Of a stretch of DNA of 64,000 bases, positions 31,780 to 43,143 are shown in pieces. The notes below the pieces were generated by a model that was not told the DNA's origin, did not search any database, and worked only from the letters and a program-made list of their open reading frames with translations. Where the stretch lies: NCBI GenBank assembly GCA_006538405.1, contig BJKQ01000025.1:124001-188000 (forward strand), written 5' to 3'. The position numbers and the translations under genes were made by a program. How positions within the stretch are numbered: position 1 is the first letter of the stretch; every line of letters starts with the position of its first letter. This DNA comes from Hansfordia pulvinata (taxonomy: Eukaryota > Ascomycota > Sordariomycetes > Xylariales).

Positions 31780-33500
31780 TTAAAGTGAGCTTTTAATACA
31801 TTGAGACTAATTATTTATAAATATTAAGAAGCGTAAAATATATTTAAATTGTATGATCTGAAGCTTAAATATAAATAAATATTAAGATACTATAATTAAA
31901 GCAATGCACTTATATAATACAAAGCTAAATTATTAAGACTTAATTAATAGCGTACATTTTAACTCACGATTATTAAATAACTTAAATATAAATTTATTAA
32001 ATTTTTAAAGAGATTTATCCGAGTTTATAAAGAAAGAAATGTATAGGTTATTAAATTAACAATGTAAATTAATAAAAATAAAACTTATATATTACAATTT
32101 CAATATTATTTTAAAGCGACTTGTATTCCTTTTTATAAAACACAAATTAAAGTTAAGGCTTATATAAAAGTTTTATACTTAAAGAATCCGTTAAAAACAG
32201 ATATTTAATAATGAATTTCAATAAATTTCAAATAAAGTAACTTATCGTGTAAAATTATGTAATAAAAAATAAATTAAACGCTTCGGTTAATTGTAAAGAA
32301 AAACTATAAGGTTTTATCTCTTTTATCACTACTTTTTTATTACACTCTTAATTATAGTTTTTCTTTATAATTGTTTATTTCTTAAAATGATTAATAATAA
32401 ATACTTTTTTACGTGCTGATATCCGTAACAATTAAGAATACTATTTAATTTAATATATTATAATATATTAACGTGTATATTTAATATTAATAAACTTTTA
32501 CGTATATTAATATAGCCCTTTCATTAATTAATTATCGGGATAAAAATAGCTTTTTAATTAAATTAAGACTTTAATCTACGATTAAGTGCTTTATCTTTCG
32601 TGCTTTATTTACATTTAAGCCGCTTTTTTTTTCTTTACAGATTTTTTATTATAAGTAAGGGACGCGATTAAATAAAATAGACTTAAGAAATTAACATTAA
32701 GTATATAATAAATATACTTCCGCGTTTAATAAAAGATTTAAAAGGTATTTATAAAGTGTTTATTTAAGCTTCGTATAATAATACGTTAAGCCTGCTTAAG
32801 GCTTCACTTTATAATAGTCTATAAAATTGTTAACGCACTTACCTTAATTTTCAGTATTAAAATAGAGTAAGCTTATTACTTTTCCCCCTCTCCCCCTTTT
32901 TCCCTTTTACCTTCTTTTTCACCTTAAATATTGTATTACGAAAATCATAAAAATATATAATAAAAGAAACATATACGTATTAAATATGAATTATTAATAA
33001 GCTTATTATAAAATTAAATATATTATTATATTAATTTAATAACGCTTAAATTAATTATTATAACGGTTGAAGTACATACTGTATTATATTAACCTTATAA
33101 TATTAATACGACACGGTACGTACCGTAATAATAATATATTATCATTATTAATATAAAGTATAAGCTTTTAAAAGGGAAACGGTAATTATTATAAATATAT
33201 CTTTAAACGGGCTTAACTTATTAATGTATAAAGCTTATATAAACTCCTTATAAATACCCCTTAAATCTTTTATTAAACGTAAAGGTTTAAGGTTTAATTC
33301 TTATTTATAATATACTTAATATTACCTTTTTAATATTACCTTACTTAATCGTGTCTTCTATCCGTGATAATTTAAAAGCAGTTAATATGATAAGTGGTGA
33401 GGTTATTAAAATCAATGGTTATTCAGTTATATAGCTTTAATTCTATAAAATAATAAGAGTCGGGGATTACGGTTATAGCATGTGTAAATAATTTAAAAGT
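31780..33500. repeat. A+T-rich block with RIP signature
   Basis: About 1.7 kb, by eye well over 80% A+T, without open frames, rich in TA steps and nearly lacking CA and TG, while CG, CC and GG steps survive. That is the pattern left by repeat-induced point mutation of a former transposon. The element type can no longer be read. Confidence 0.8.
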
Positions 33501-35354
33501 GGGCAGGACAGTCATTCCCCGGACCGTGTGCCTGCTTCTCTTAACGGATCTTTGTGGCTGGCCATCCTTAGCAACGCTAACCTGGATATCCAGGAACACA
33601 GGGATTCCCGGCTTTAAGGGCTTTCGGCGCCACTCAATCTGCGCAGCCCAGTGGGCGGCAAGGTGGCGCAGTCTCCAGTAGACCTGCGGATCGGCAGGTC
33701 GGCCATATCCAATCTTAAGCAAAGCCATCTGTGGCGAAGCAAAAAGTGGACGCCGACGTAAAGATATCGGCTAGGTCCCGGTGAAGTGGGAGCCACCGTG
33801 CCACCCCCTAGTCTCCGCGCAGGTAGGCCAAGCAGCCCGAGGCTCGAGCAGCCCGAGTCGGCGCACCATCCGTCTTTCAGGTTCATGCGGCTCGGCGTGA
33901 TTCTTCAGGAAGAATAGCATGCATTACGATTACGAGTATGATGATCGCTCACAGTAAGCGGCGCTCATAGACAGGATAAGGTCATCCTTATAAACGCACT
34001 CCGCAACGTCCTCGTCAGGGTGTTGTGAGAAAATAAGCCCTTCAGCACTGCGGAAACATCCTTCCGAAAATTAGACAGTGAGCGTTAAGACATGGTAGTG
34101 ACGGCAGAGGGGGCCTCACGTGAGTTCTGTCACATCTAGAAGCCCGCCCATAATTATCGCCACGCAGGGGGCTATCGTCAAGAGCCAGGTCTTACAGAGA
34201 CCAGCTAGACACGAACACGAGCCCGTGGCAGAATTGGTATGGCAGCCTAATTCATCTTTGCCACGCCTCTTCCTAATCTTATGCAGATATCAGAGGCATA
34301 ACGGGACCGTGGGAAAACGCATTATATCGACCTCTAAGATAGTTGCTGTGATACGTCTCGCCTTAGTGTGTTTATTAAGGGTGCTGGTGAGATTGCCACC
34401 CATTGAAGTGTTAATTATTTATCCTCTAAGACAGTCTTGTTCTCATCTTAACTACCAGACCTTTGATTTGTTGGGCCTAGAGCCCTAACAGTAGCTGGAT
34501 TTGTTTAATTACCCCTTCCAAGGTTGTCCGATGATTATCCTCATACAGGTCATGCTAGTTATCTCACGATGCAGCGGAAACGATAAAAATTTTTAAAACG
34601 AAGTCCGCCTTTACAGCCTTCTCTAGCCTTTTAAAGATGGTTCGTTCTTTAATTATATTAAACATTTGATTCGCCAATCGGTGCGAAAAGGGGGGCAATT
34701 ATGGATAATTCGCCATACCCCCACCTTAATAAGCCAGGAACGGACTGTCGGGAAGAGCATCGTTACTTTTGGTGTCCCGATCAAATAGTTGAATGGTCTT
34801 ATAAAGCAGTTACATATCGTGACGGATCCTTCGAAAGTGGAGTATTGAAAGTCCCTTGCTCTCTATTATTATCTAGCGTGATGTACTCTGGAGGCCTGGC
34901 TAAGGTTCGCCACGCCAAACATATTCAACGCCCGTGATGCCCGAGGGACTCATGGATGGGTCCAGCAGCCAGATCTGCCTCTAGAGCTCATTAGGTCCGG
35001 CGAAAAGCTTGCAAGTTCGGCGCCTCATTCAGATTTAGAAGACATTCAAAAGCAGTGGCTAAAGCTATTCATATGCCGGCCCGTCGGTCAATATCCACAA
35101 TTGTTTGCCTGTTTCTGCCTGGCTGCGCGGCTTGCACATGCTTTTATAACCTATTTACTTCATACTTAAACTTGAGAGACTGCTATGAATATCGAACAAG
35201 AGGACCCGTTACCACACATTTCACATTCGGAAAATTGTCTGTTCCATAACAAGTGTCTCACGTACGACCGGCCATTTTGCTGTATACCTTCTCTGGCCGT
35301 CTTGAAAAGAAAGACCCTAAGCTTTAAGCTTGACCTCTCCGCCAACGTTACAAC
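33501..35354. other. Low-gene stretch beside the RIP block, no confident gene
   Basis: Mixed composition. An ATG at 34701 opens 78 codons (MDNSPYPHLNKPGTDC) but has no support beyond its length. No terminal repeats or transposase remnants were recognised. Confidence 0.35.
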
Positions 35355-36204
35355 ATGGGCGCTCAAATTGGCTTCTTGTCATGGATGGCCCGTCTTTCAG
35401 CCGTGATTCTCGTGCTGCATACTGTATTAAGCGGAATATGCAGGTAAGCACTTCGCAGTCTTTATCAAAAGCACCAGACTCGGTTGTTGATGAAAATAAC
35501 TTGCTAGCGCAGAGCAGCCAGTGCGCATGTCGAGAGGCGCGATCGCTAGGAGGCAGCACAGCACAGTGTTCGGTGGCGACCCAAAAAGATTCTGGCCTCA
35601 CGCCATAGCCGCAGCGAGGGCAGGTCAACAACCTTTCAAGGCGGCCAACCCGGCTGAAACCGTATCAGACAGTCGGGATGTGATCGTCTTCACCTGGCAT
35701 CTGAATAGTTGCGTCGGCGTGGGCTTGACCCTCGAGCCAGCCTCAACCGGAGGGCCGCGGCGCATCCTGATTCACTTCTTTACTGAAAAGGACTGGGAAG
35801 AACAGTGGAGTGAATTCGAGGCGGAATTTGCCAAGGCGTCTCACAGAAATAAGCAGCCAGAGATCCTGGACGTCGTCCTGGACCGCCCTAGCTTCCGGGA
35901 TGGGGAGCCGAAGCTGACAAAGTTCATTCAAACCTTTAAGAAGGAAACGGTCCCCAATATCGTTATAAGGGCCATGCCCGAGAATTACCAGCAGCTCCTG
36001 AAAGAAAGAACTTGGGAAGAGGCTCTAAATTTCCAAGAGCATTTCATCCGTGGAAAGATTCAGAGTCTAGGACTGCAGTTTACCAGGGAATATCTCCATA
36101 AATTTGTCGATCGACGGGTAACGCAAAAGTCTTGGCCGGAGGGGACGATGGTCATCTTTGGAGACCAGAAAATCATGGCCGAGGAAGATGAAAAGGCGTA
36201 TTGA
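35355..36204 (+). CDS. Predicted secreted protein, unknown function
   Basis: Two exons: 35355-35443 and 35508-36204, joined over a 64-nt intron (GTAAGC donor after CAG, GCTAG acceptor) with the phase kept, about 261 residues. Exon 1 encodes a convincing signal peptide (hydrophobic LSAVILVLHTVLSGIC), which is missed if only the long exon 2 frame is read. Cleavage probably falls just after the splice junction. A dibasic ARR follows and could be processed by a Kex2-type protease. The mature part has folded character: VIVFTWHLNS, RILIHFFTEKDWEEQW, LDVVLDRPSF, NIVIRAMPENYQQLL and a charged C-terminus. No family was recognised. It lies near a RIP block and 1.6 kb from a second predicted secreted protein, a setting where effector candidates are common, but there is no direct evidence of that role. 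Confidence 0.65.
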
Positions 36205-36410
36205 GGCGGAGCTTTCAAGGTTGAGCGAGTTTCATATGCCATCTGCGATTTTATCGTTGGCTCTGCGAGTGACTTGCGCTTGGACGTCGTATCATCTGAT
36301 CTGTCAGAAATCCGGATCCGGAGGACCGACTGAGAACCCCTATCTTACAATATCAACACCACTGTTTGTCCAGCTGACTCTAACTTGTACCACTTCAACC
36401 GGGCCGAGAA

Positions 36411-36418
36411 GTATAAAA
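36411..36418 (+). promoter_or_regulatory. Strong TATA box
   Basis: GTATAAAAG is one of the best TATA boxes in the window. It lies about 165 bases upstream of the ATG at 36581, which is the first ATG after it, with C/T-rich sequence between. Confidence 0.6.
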
Positions 36419-36580
36419 GGGAAAGAAGGGAAATCTTAAGCCCTCGGGCCGCTAATCCCTTCAGGGGTTTTTGCTTTGTCCCCCCCACCTCTCCCCTGCT
36501 TCCCTACGGCTAACTGCCTGATTTGCGTCTCCACGCCAGTGAGCCCACTGAAAATCAAGATACACCCCACCGCAGTGGCG

Positions 36581-37025
36581 ATGTTTGACTGCCTGCTCCT
36601 GAACCGGACACCCGCCCTAACCAAGCATTTAAAGGAAGCAAGAGACAGTATTCAGCGACGCGCCATCGGGTACACTGACTGTACGTATCCATCCTTCTTT
36701 TCCTCAAATCATTCTTGCTCTGCTATCCGTCGCTTCCTTCTTGCTCGTTCGAGGACCTCTCATACCAGAACCAGAGATAAGATCAATTAAGCAGCCTTTA
36801 AACACAGCCTGGCGTTTGGGCTTGCTCACGTCATTCACGAAAACTCCTCGCTGCTGGCGTTGGCTGAAGTACATGGTAAGACGCCACAACTGTCGGCAAG
36901 GCCGAGCCGACTTAATCAACGGTGAAGCAGGGTCAAAAGGGTGTCATGGACCAAAATGGCTGTGCTGTCAGATGTCCATTCCGACCTTGGCTACAATCCT
37001 CCTTAATATGTCTTTCTTCGCCTGA
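36581..37025 (+). CDS. Possible small three-exon gene, unknown
   Basis: A gene is suggested by a TATA box and three pieces that splice in phase: 36581-36680 (MFDCLLLNRTPALTKHLKEA start), 36795-36875 (LAFGLAHVIHENSSLLALAE) and 36931-37025. Donors are GTACGT and GTAAGA, acceptors AAGCAG and GAAGCAG. The product would be about 91 residues. The second exon is well protein-like although it is not the longest frame there. The last exon is Cys-containing and hydrophobic (CHGPKWLCCQ) and least certain. No family recognised; it could also be the remains of a longer gene. Confidence 0.35.
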
Positions 37026-37798
37026 AAATTCGACAGGAACGTCGGCCTAATTTAGGGAGTATATTACTAGCGCGGCGTAATGGGAATGGGACAGAGGCGT
37101 GTAGAGATGCCCGTGTTGCTTCATCGTCTGTCTGTTCCGTAAGCAGCACAGCGATTTTCTCGGCCTCGTTCTGAGTTCAGTTGACTTGATAATCAATAAT
37201 ATTAATGAGGTCTGGTTAAGAAATTCGCCGATCCCTTCGCCCTAGGTCACAACGCCTTGCCATTTAAGCTTGGAAAAATTGAGCACTGCGCGCATAAAAC
37301 CTCGCCACATAGGGAAGACTTTACGAGGCAATGGAGGGGCAATGAAGGGGCAAATCCAGTTGTGGAGCTTTAGGCAACCGCCAACTGCAAAGCTTCAGGC
37401 AACTGCTGACTGTGATTCGCTCGTAAAGTCTCAGGTGAACAGGGACTCGAAGCCCTGGACCTGCCTCAAGTCGCTGTGCAAAGAAAGGCGCTTTCGCGCA
37501 CAAGAAATACAGCCAAGCAATCCTGCGTAAATGTATTCAAGGAGACAGGCGACTGACGGGGTTTGAGCGATTATCAGCCATCAGCGCACATTTAAAAATA
37601 GGAACCGTGGCAAACAGTGATTTGTAGAATACGGGAAGGTTTGATTCACATGGCCTTAATAAATGGCAGTGGGGTTATTCCCACGTTTGCAATCAGATCT
37701 CAATCCAACAAGGCAACAGCTCAACATTTTTGCTCAACGACACAACGCGTCCGACAAGTCAAACCTCTACTGAACCCGGTCGCATACCATCCTCCAAT
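37026..37798. other. Intergenic, no gene seen
   Basis: Contains a short diverged duplication near 37363-37410 (GCTTTAGGCAAC and GCTTCAGGCAAC, 30 bases apart). No coding character. It includes the promoter of the 37799 gene, without a clear TATA box. Confidence 0.35.
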
Positions 37799-38401
37799 AT
37801 GAAGTTCTCAAAGTTAAATTGCTTACTACTTTGCCTTGTTGCGCCAGCAAATGGCGCAATCTTCGGCAAACGTGGTAACTTTGATTCGGGCGCCGTGGCT
37901 TCGGTCTTGCAATACGAGCCCGCGGGGTTCCTTGACTTGTTCACAGGTACAGGCCAACGCGAAGGGTTAAAAGAACGTACAAGAATCCCTGGGCAGACGC
38001 GGAACCCAAACGACGAAAAAAACTACGTTCTTAACCGAATTATGGAATTCAACTTGGAGAAAATTTTATGGAATGATAGACAATTTATGTTCGGAAACAT
38101 AGAGATGCAAGGATTGAAATTTCACATGTTCGAAGACAAGCAGGCAGCAGAGCATAAAGCATGGGAGGGGCTCTTTACCGAAGTTCGATTCCACCGAGGA
38201 GGCCTGCTGACAAAGGACGAGTTCAGAGGGTTAATAGCAGAGCCAACCACGCCACATAGAACAGCACGACGGTCCACATTTGAAGCGTCTATATACACCG
38301 AGGAGTATCAATGGTGCACGGATTATGGTAGCGTAAGAGGTGATGAGCTTCAGGGCATGAAGTGGCTAGTAATTACATATGATTGGAATTTGGCGCATTA
38401 A
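37799..38401 (+). CDS. Predicted secreted protein, unknown function
   Basis: Single exon, 200 residues. The start at 37799 is chosen because the peptide from there begins MKFSKLNCLLLCLVAPANGA, a good signal peptide; the frame is open upstream but without an ATG. A KR pair six residues after the likely cleavage site may be a Kex2-type processing point. The mature protein is rich in Gly, Arg, Glu and aromatic residues (YVLNRIMEFNLEKILW, LFTEVRFHRGGLLTKDEF, IYTEEYQWCTDYG) and holds only one Cys, so it is not a disulfide-knot protein. No family recognised. It is the second predicted secreted protein in the accessory stretch after the 31.8-33.5 kb RIP block. Confidence 0.65.
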   Translation: MKFSKLNCLLLCLVAPANGAIFGKRGNFDSGAVASVLQYEPAGFLDLFTGTGQREGLKERTRIPGQTRNPNDEKNYVLNRIMEFNLEKILWNDRQFMFGNIEMQGLKFHMFEDKQAAEHKAWEGLFTEVRFHRGGLLTKDEFRGLIAEPTTPHRTARRSTFEASIYTEEYQWCTDYGSVRGDELQGMKWLVITYDWNLAH

Positions 38402-39634
38402 AGGATAATAAGATACAACGTTATATCGAACAGTCTGGATTATAGTTAAGGCAGGTCTAGCACATGTTGTTTCGCTCTTTGACTCGACCCACTACAGCTC
38501 TTCGCACACCACGTGTCCTGGTAACAACGGGACTCATGCCTGTTGGAGCCTTCTCGGCCGCATTCAGCGCTCTGGTACAGTGATCAGCTTTGGCCTTCTG
38601 TGCCATACACTTCCCTATGAAGCAGGCAGCACCTGATCCGCCACGGTCTTAACTCGCACACTGCTTAGAATGTTGAGGTTGATGAGTTAGCAGGCTCCGT
38701 TCACCTCGTCACTCCGGGCCGTCACAATTCATAAGATCGCTTGCACATAAGCGTCTGGGTCTCAGTCGTTTCTCTATCGTGCCTTAAGCTCTCTTTTTAA
38801 AGCCTGTCTTTATAGTCACAGCGCTGCATTCGACTCCAGCTGTTGACCGGCAGTTCTGGAGAAGCAGACCCCACCACTTCTCATGCGTGATAGCGCAACG
38901 GCTCCACTCCGCATCCAGTGGCTTCTCAAAGCGAACAAGATTCTGCCATACCGACCATTTGGGACGAGTTCGTATCCTTGACTGGAGCTGGGCAATCCGG
39001 TCCTCAGACTCTGGCTTAACTGTGCGTGATGTGCCAGTGGTTCAGTCGGTCGTGCTGGTCACGGGGCTTGCAAGGCTGTAGCACTTTCTCGCGGGATGCT
39101 CTACATACGGCACGTAAAATCGGGCGCAGAGCTGGTGTGTCTTGAAGTTCACAGCTGCCTAGCCAATCTGAGACCGGCATTCGCTCTATTCCAAGGTATT
39201 CGACCCCCTTGTCCTAGTACAAGACTTTGGAGTCGAGGTACGTGTGTATTGCCGCAACGTCGCTAATAGCCCCTCCAGGTATCATTCGAGATTGATCATC
39301 ACTAAGACGATGTCGTGGGCTCCTCAATACTCAAGCGCACCGAGTGGCAGCCCTGCTTTGTTTGCGCCAGATACCATCGCAAGGACGCACCCTCGAAGCA
39401 AAACCGATTGACTGACAGTATGTGGATGATATTCGTCCGCTCCGCATCCTTAACGTATCACCTGGACGTCGGTCTGATCATGCAGCCGCCCCGCCAAGAC
39501 GTTCTGGCATGGGGATTCGGAGAGCAAAGTCCGCGACGTCGCTCAAAGCTCTCTCCGACCAGACCTCACATACGACAGGCGCCACCGCGACTTATATTCA
39601 ATCAGCAAGATCACGTCCGCACACGTGGTGATGC
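38402..39634. other. No confident gene
   Basis: A short frame at 38464-38583 begins MLFRSLTRPTTALRTPRVL, Arg/Ser/Thr-rich like a mitochondrial presequence, but stops after 39 codons with no clear continuation. A frame at 39422-39631 (Ser/Arg/Ala-rich) is mildly protein-like. Neither could be extended. Confidence 0.3.
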
Positions 39635-40341
39635 TTAGGCGAACCCGCGGCAACTTGCGCGATCGTAAACCAGGTCCTTACACATAAATTGAGGACAGAC
39701 GCAGAGGCCGCGACTTAGTGTCCGGCTTTCCAAGAGCCGGAGCTCGCACCCGCAGGGCCGATTCGAAAGCGGGAAGTGGCGATCATCGCAAGGGCGACGG
39801 ATCTGGGCGGCAGCGGTCACATGCAGATTCCAGTAATCCACCATCAACGACAAGTCCAGCTGGGCCCCGCCGCTAGTCCTGTTGTCAGTGGGACCGCGGT
39901 ATAACTCGTACCTGGAAGGCGATTCTTCGTTTAGGACACGGCTGGCCGCCAGACGAATGCGCTTCTCCTCCACACTGCTGAATCGCTGCCGAGCGCGGCG
40001 CTCGCGGTCGCGGTCTAAGACACAGGCGCGACTTGCGGTTGTCGAGTCTGTGGTCGCTGGGATTGGGTCTGTCGTGGTTGGTCCTGCTGTCTTTGGCTTG
40101 GTGGCCGTTGTGTGGCTGGACTAGTGCGAGTCGGGGTCTCCGCCGGTGAGTGGTTTCTTGAGCCGGAGCTGCGCGGGCGTGTTGGCTCGCGCCTGTGAGG
40201 TGTTTGGGGCCGAACCAACTGGCTGGATCTGGGCCCCTGGGGTATCTGCTGGACAGGTGGTAGGCGTCTTGCCCCGGACTTCGGAGAGAGGCCCGTCGGA
40301 CTGAGACTGGAGGAGGGCGTGCTGGAGGCTCGGGTGTGCAT
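39635..40341 (-). pseudogene. Possible frame-broken gene, unidentified
   Basis: An ATG at 40341 opens 108 codons of Pro/Ser/Gln/Arg-rich sequence typical of disordered fungal N-termini. It stops near 40015, but a second frame continues straight on with strongly protein-like sequence (LDRDRERRARQRFSSVEEKR, RLAASRVLNEESPSR) to 39635. The two frames differ by one step and no acceptable intron bridges them, so either a frameshift has broken the gene or an exon was misread. No family recognised. Confidence 0.35.
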
Positions 40342-43143
40342 GGAACGGGCTGATCTAGATCAGCTGCTGAGGGTGCGGACGATACGATTAACGGAGAGCT
40401 GTCGGGTTGTCAGGGGGTGTGTGTTGCGGGAGGGAAGAATGTCGTAAAGGCACCGTCCAGGTAGACCCCTTGATATGGGAATGTGCGCTATGATCTTAAA
40501 GATGAAAGACGAGGAAGGGGGGTAAGCAGGTCGATAAGGGAACGAGGGACGAAGAGTGACAGGTCGAAGTCGACAAGACGAGATGACGAGGTGGGCCGAA
40601 GTAATACATCGGCCGACCAGGTTCTGGACTACAAGCACGGGAAGCATCACTCTCAAGACACTCTGCGTTCTTTCGACGGGAAGAGACTGCAGGTGCCTCG
40701 TGGTTCTAATACGATCGAGAGAGCCGCAAGTTGGCGGAAGCAAGGCTTGTATCCTGAAGGCAAAGGAACAGCGTGGGACTTGTTGGTGGAGCCGTCAAAG
40801 CGTACGTCTTTGATGATGGCCCGATGTAACAAGAATTCGCAAGCAGGATAAGGACAGCTAAAGCCAGGCTCAACTCCATCTGATTCTTCTGTAGCTGCGG
40901 GTATGATGTAGACGGGGGCATCCAGTGGCTGAAAGAGGTAGCCGATTATCAAGAGAACCTAGTTCGGTTGAACAGGAGGAGAGTGCCGCAGCAGGTGGTA
41001 CGTGTGAAGTCAGCGCCATTTCAGGTATGTTCAATTCGAGCCAGACAGGAATAAAGCGGATTGCGCACGACCTCCACTAAGACCACCAGGTGAGCTCGAT
41101 GCGCCAGCACGAGCAACATTTGTGAGGATTCAATAACCACAATATAAGATAAAGAAGGCTGCACATCGCCTATATCTAGGTATCTAGTCGTACAGGTAGC
41201 CAAGTGCAGCACCACCGACTCGAAATGCCAGCCGCCTTCATCTTTCAGCCAACCTTTCGACCACAGGAAACCTCGACGTCCTTGCTGCCTCTGCTATGAT
41301 TGCCGACTCGCAGCCGAGATACGAGTAGAAATGTACTCTGTGGGTACCTTAGGTAAACCGCAACGCACCGACTTGAACGCACGCCACATTCAGCAGTCCA
41401 AATCTCGGAGCGACTTCCCCGAGACCTTGCCGAGTTTGGCGAAGCCACTGACGCGATTGTTTGCGAGCTGGCACTGTGGAGGTACTGGCTTTCCGGGTTC
41501 GGGCAGAGCAGAAAGCAGAAACCTGTGTTAGACCCTCCTAACGACACGGCACCAGATCCCTGAAGCAAACGCCCGTTCACGGCGGCGGTACGACACTGGC
41601 CAGGTCGTACTCGTATCGGTACTTTGTCGCCACGGGACGGTCAGGCAGTGGTGCTGTCGGACCAACCAGCCCGCATAGTCGGCACAGCTTTGGTAACGGA
41701 GAGCCCAGAGCAAGAGAGGGCCTGAACGGATCTCTCCGTTTCTGGTGCTCGTTTTCCGTGGCGGCTCAGCGGCCACGAGCGTCCACACCTTCACATTTGC
41801 GCGCGCATCGGCCCAGGCTCGCGCAAAGACTTCCCTTCCTCCACAATGGATATTCGTGCCCGCTCCGGAAAGCCGAGACCCGTCTGTCCCGCTACTCCAA
41901 CGACATTTAAGCCCGTTAAACTGAGATCGCCTGTGTCCTGCACATTCTTCTAGGTTCCTTTATCCTTAAGCACGCCGGCAGCAAGCTCGGTGGGCCAACG
42001 GCTTTCTTCCAGCGTCCGAGATACCCGAGATCAAGATCAAATCAATCTCGTAGTCCGTTGCAGACCGCACGCCTCAGCCCAGCTGTAAACAGTCTCTACC
42101 TGATCCAGGCTGCTGCAAAATGACCTGGGTCGCTTTTGCCTCGAGCAGACAGACGCCTTGCGGTCTACGGGAGTGGCAGCACAGCTCATGATCGTCCGAG
42201 AGGCTCGCCCTGGATCTCCAGCACCTGTTTGCCACGATGCCTGATTGAATGGAAGCTGCGAAGCCAGACTCCTGATGGCAATATCTTGTGAGATGGCTTT
42301 CCTTTCAGGTGGCAGGTCACGGCAGTCTGGATGCCGGCATGCGATACTTGCCGCGCCGCATTAGCAGGACCTGCAATCTCTAGCCCCTCTGTATAGTACG
42401 GCTTGGCCGCCCTTGCAGGGTGTGGTACATGCAAGGCTGAATTACAGGCGATCGGGTTGGTTTCCGTAAGGGCGGCAGGAGCGATGAGCACGATTAGGAC
42501 CCCTAATCCTAATGGCCCATTTTCAGGACCATCTATCCTAATCGCCCAACACTTTAGGACCACTCATCCGAATTGGTCCCAGGAGCAGCTCCACGCCGGC
42601 TTAGGCTTTCACCCTTGAACTCGAACTGTCACACTCGTAGCTCTTCGCACCTCCACCTACAAATGCGGACGGAAAACCAGCGCTGAATAGCGGACCCCAG
42701 TCTCAACCCTGGTCGTGGCCTCATGCACTTCGGCTGCCAGCATCTCTGCAAGAGCGTCATTCTAGGTCAGCCAACGCACACACTCACGCGCCCGTCGCTT
42801 GCCCTTTGCGAGGCCGCGAATCCCCATATTGGCAGCCCACTGGCTCCCGGCACGCGCCTTATGGTATTGACTGCTGCTGAGACCGACCGTTACCTGACCC
42901 CGAGCCAGTCGACCGGTTGAAGGGGGCAGTGTCAGGGGGGCAGTGAACGAAAAGTTTCCATTCAGTCGTCAGCGTAGACAGCGTAGACGAACTGGTTATC
43001 GGTTGCTGACCAGCATATCCAAACATAACCTCACTTCAAATTCATCACGAACTGTTCTACATCATGAAGGTTCGCTCCAGTACCAGACGTCGAATCAGCT
43101 ACATAGGTATTCAATAACACTCCGCTGCTTAGCGGTCTCTCCT
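40342..43143. other. Intergenic, no confident gene
   Basis: About 2.8 kb. A minus-strand ATG at 40879 opens a 57-codon frame with a signal-peptide-like start (MELSLALAVLILLANSC), but an overlapping frame is equally open and nothing extends it. The imperfect tandem repeat at 42496-42580 is listed separately. Confidence 0.35.
42496..42580. repeat. Imperfect tandem repeat of about 30 bp, nearly three units
   Basis: AGGACC starts at 42496, 42525 and 42556, each followed by a CTAATCCTAAT/CTATCCTAAT/CATCCGAAT-like stretch and GCCCA or GGTCC. Units have diverged and differ slightly in length. Confidence 0.65.

Noticed and set aside
38464..38583. Short frame resembling a mitochondrial presequence
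   Set aside because: It stops after 39 codons and no following exon with good splice sites and protein-like sequence was found.
40706..40879. Minus-strand frame with a signal-peptide-like start
   Set aside because: Only 57 codons, not cysteine-rich, and another frame over the same bases is equally open; no promoter seen.
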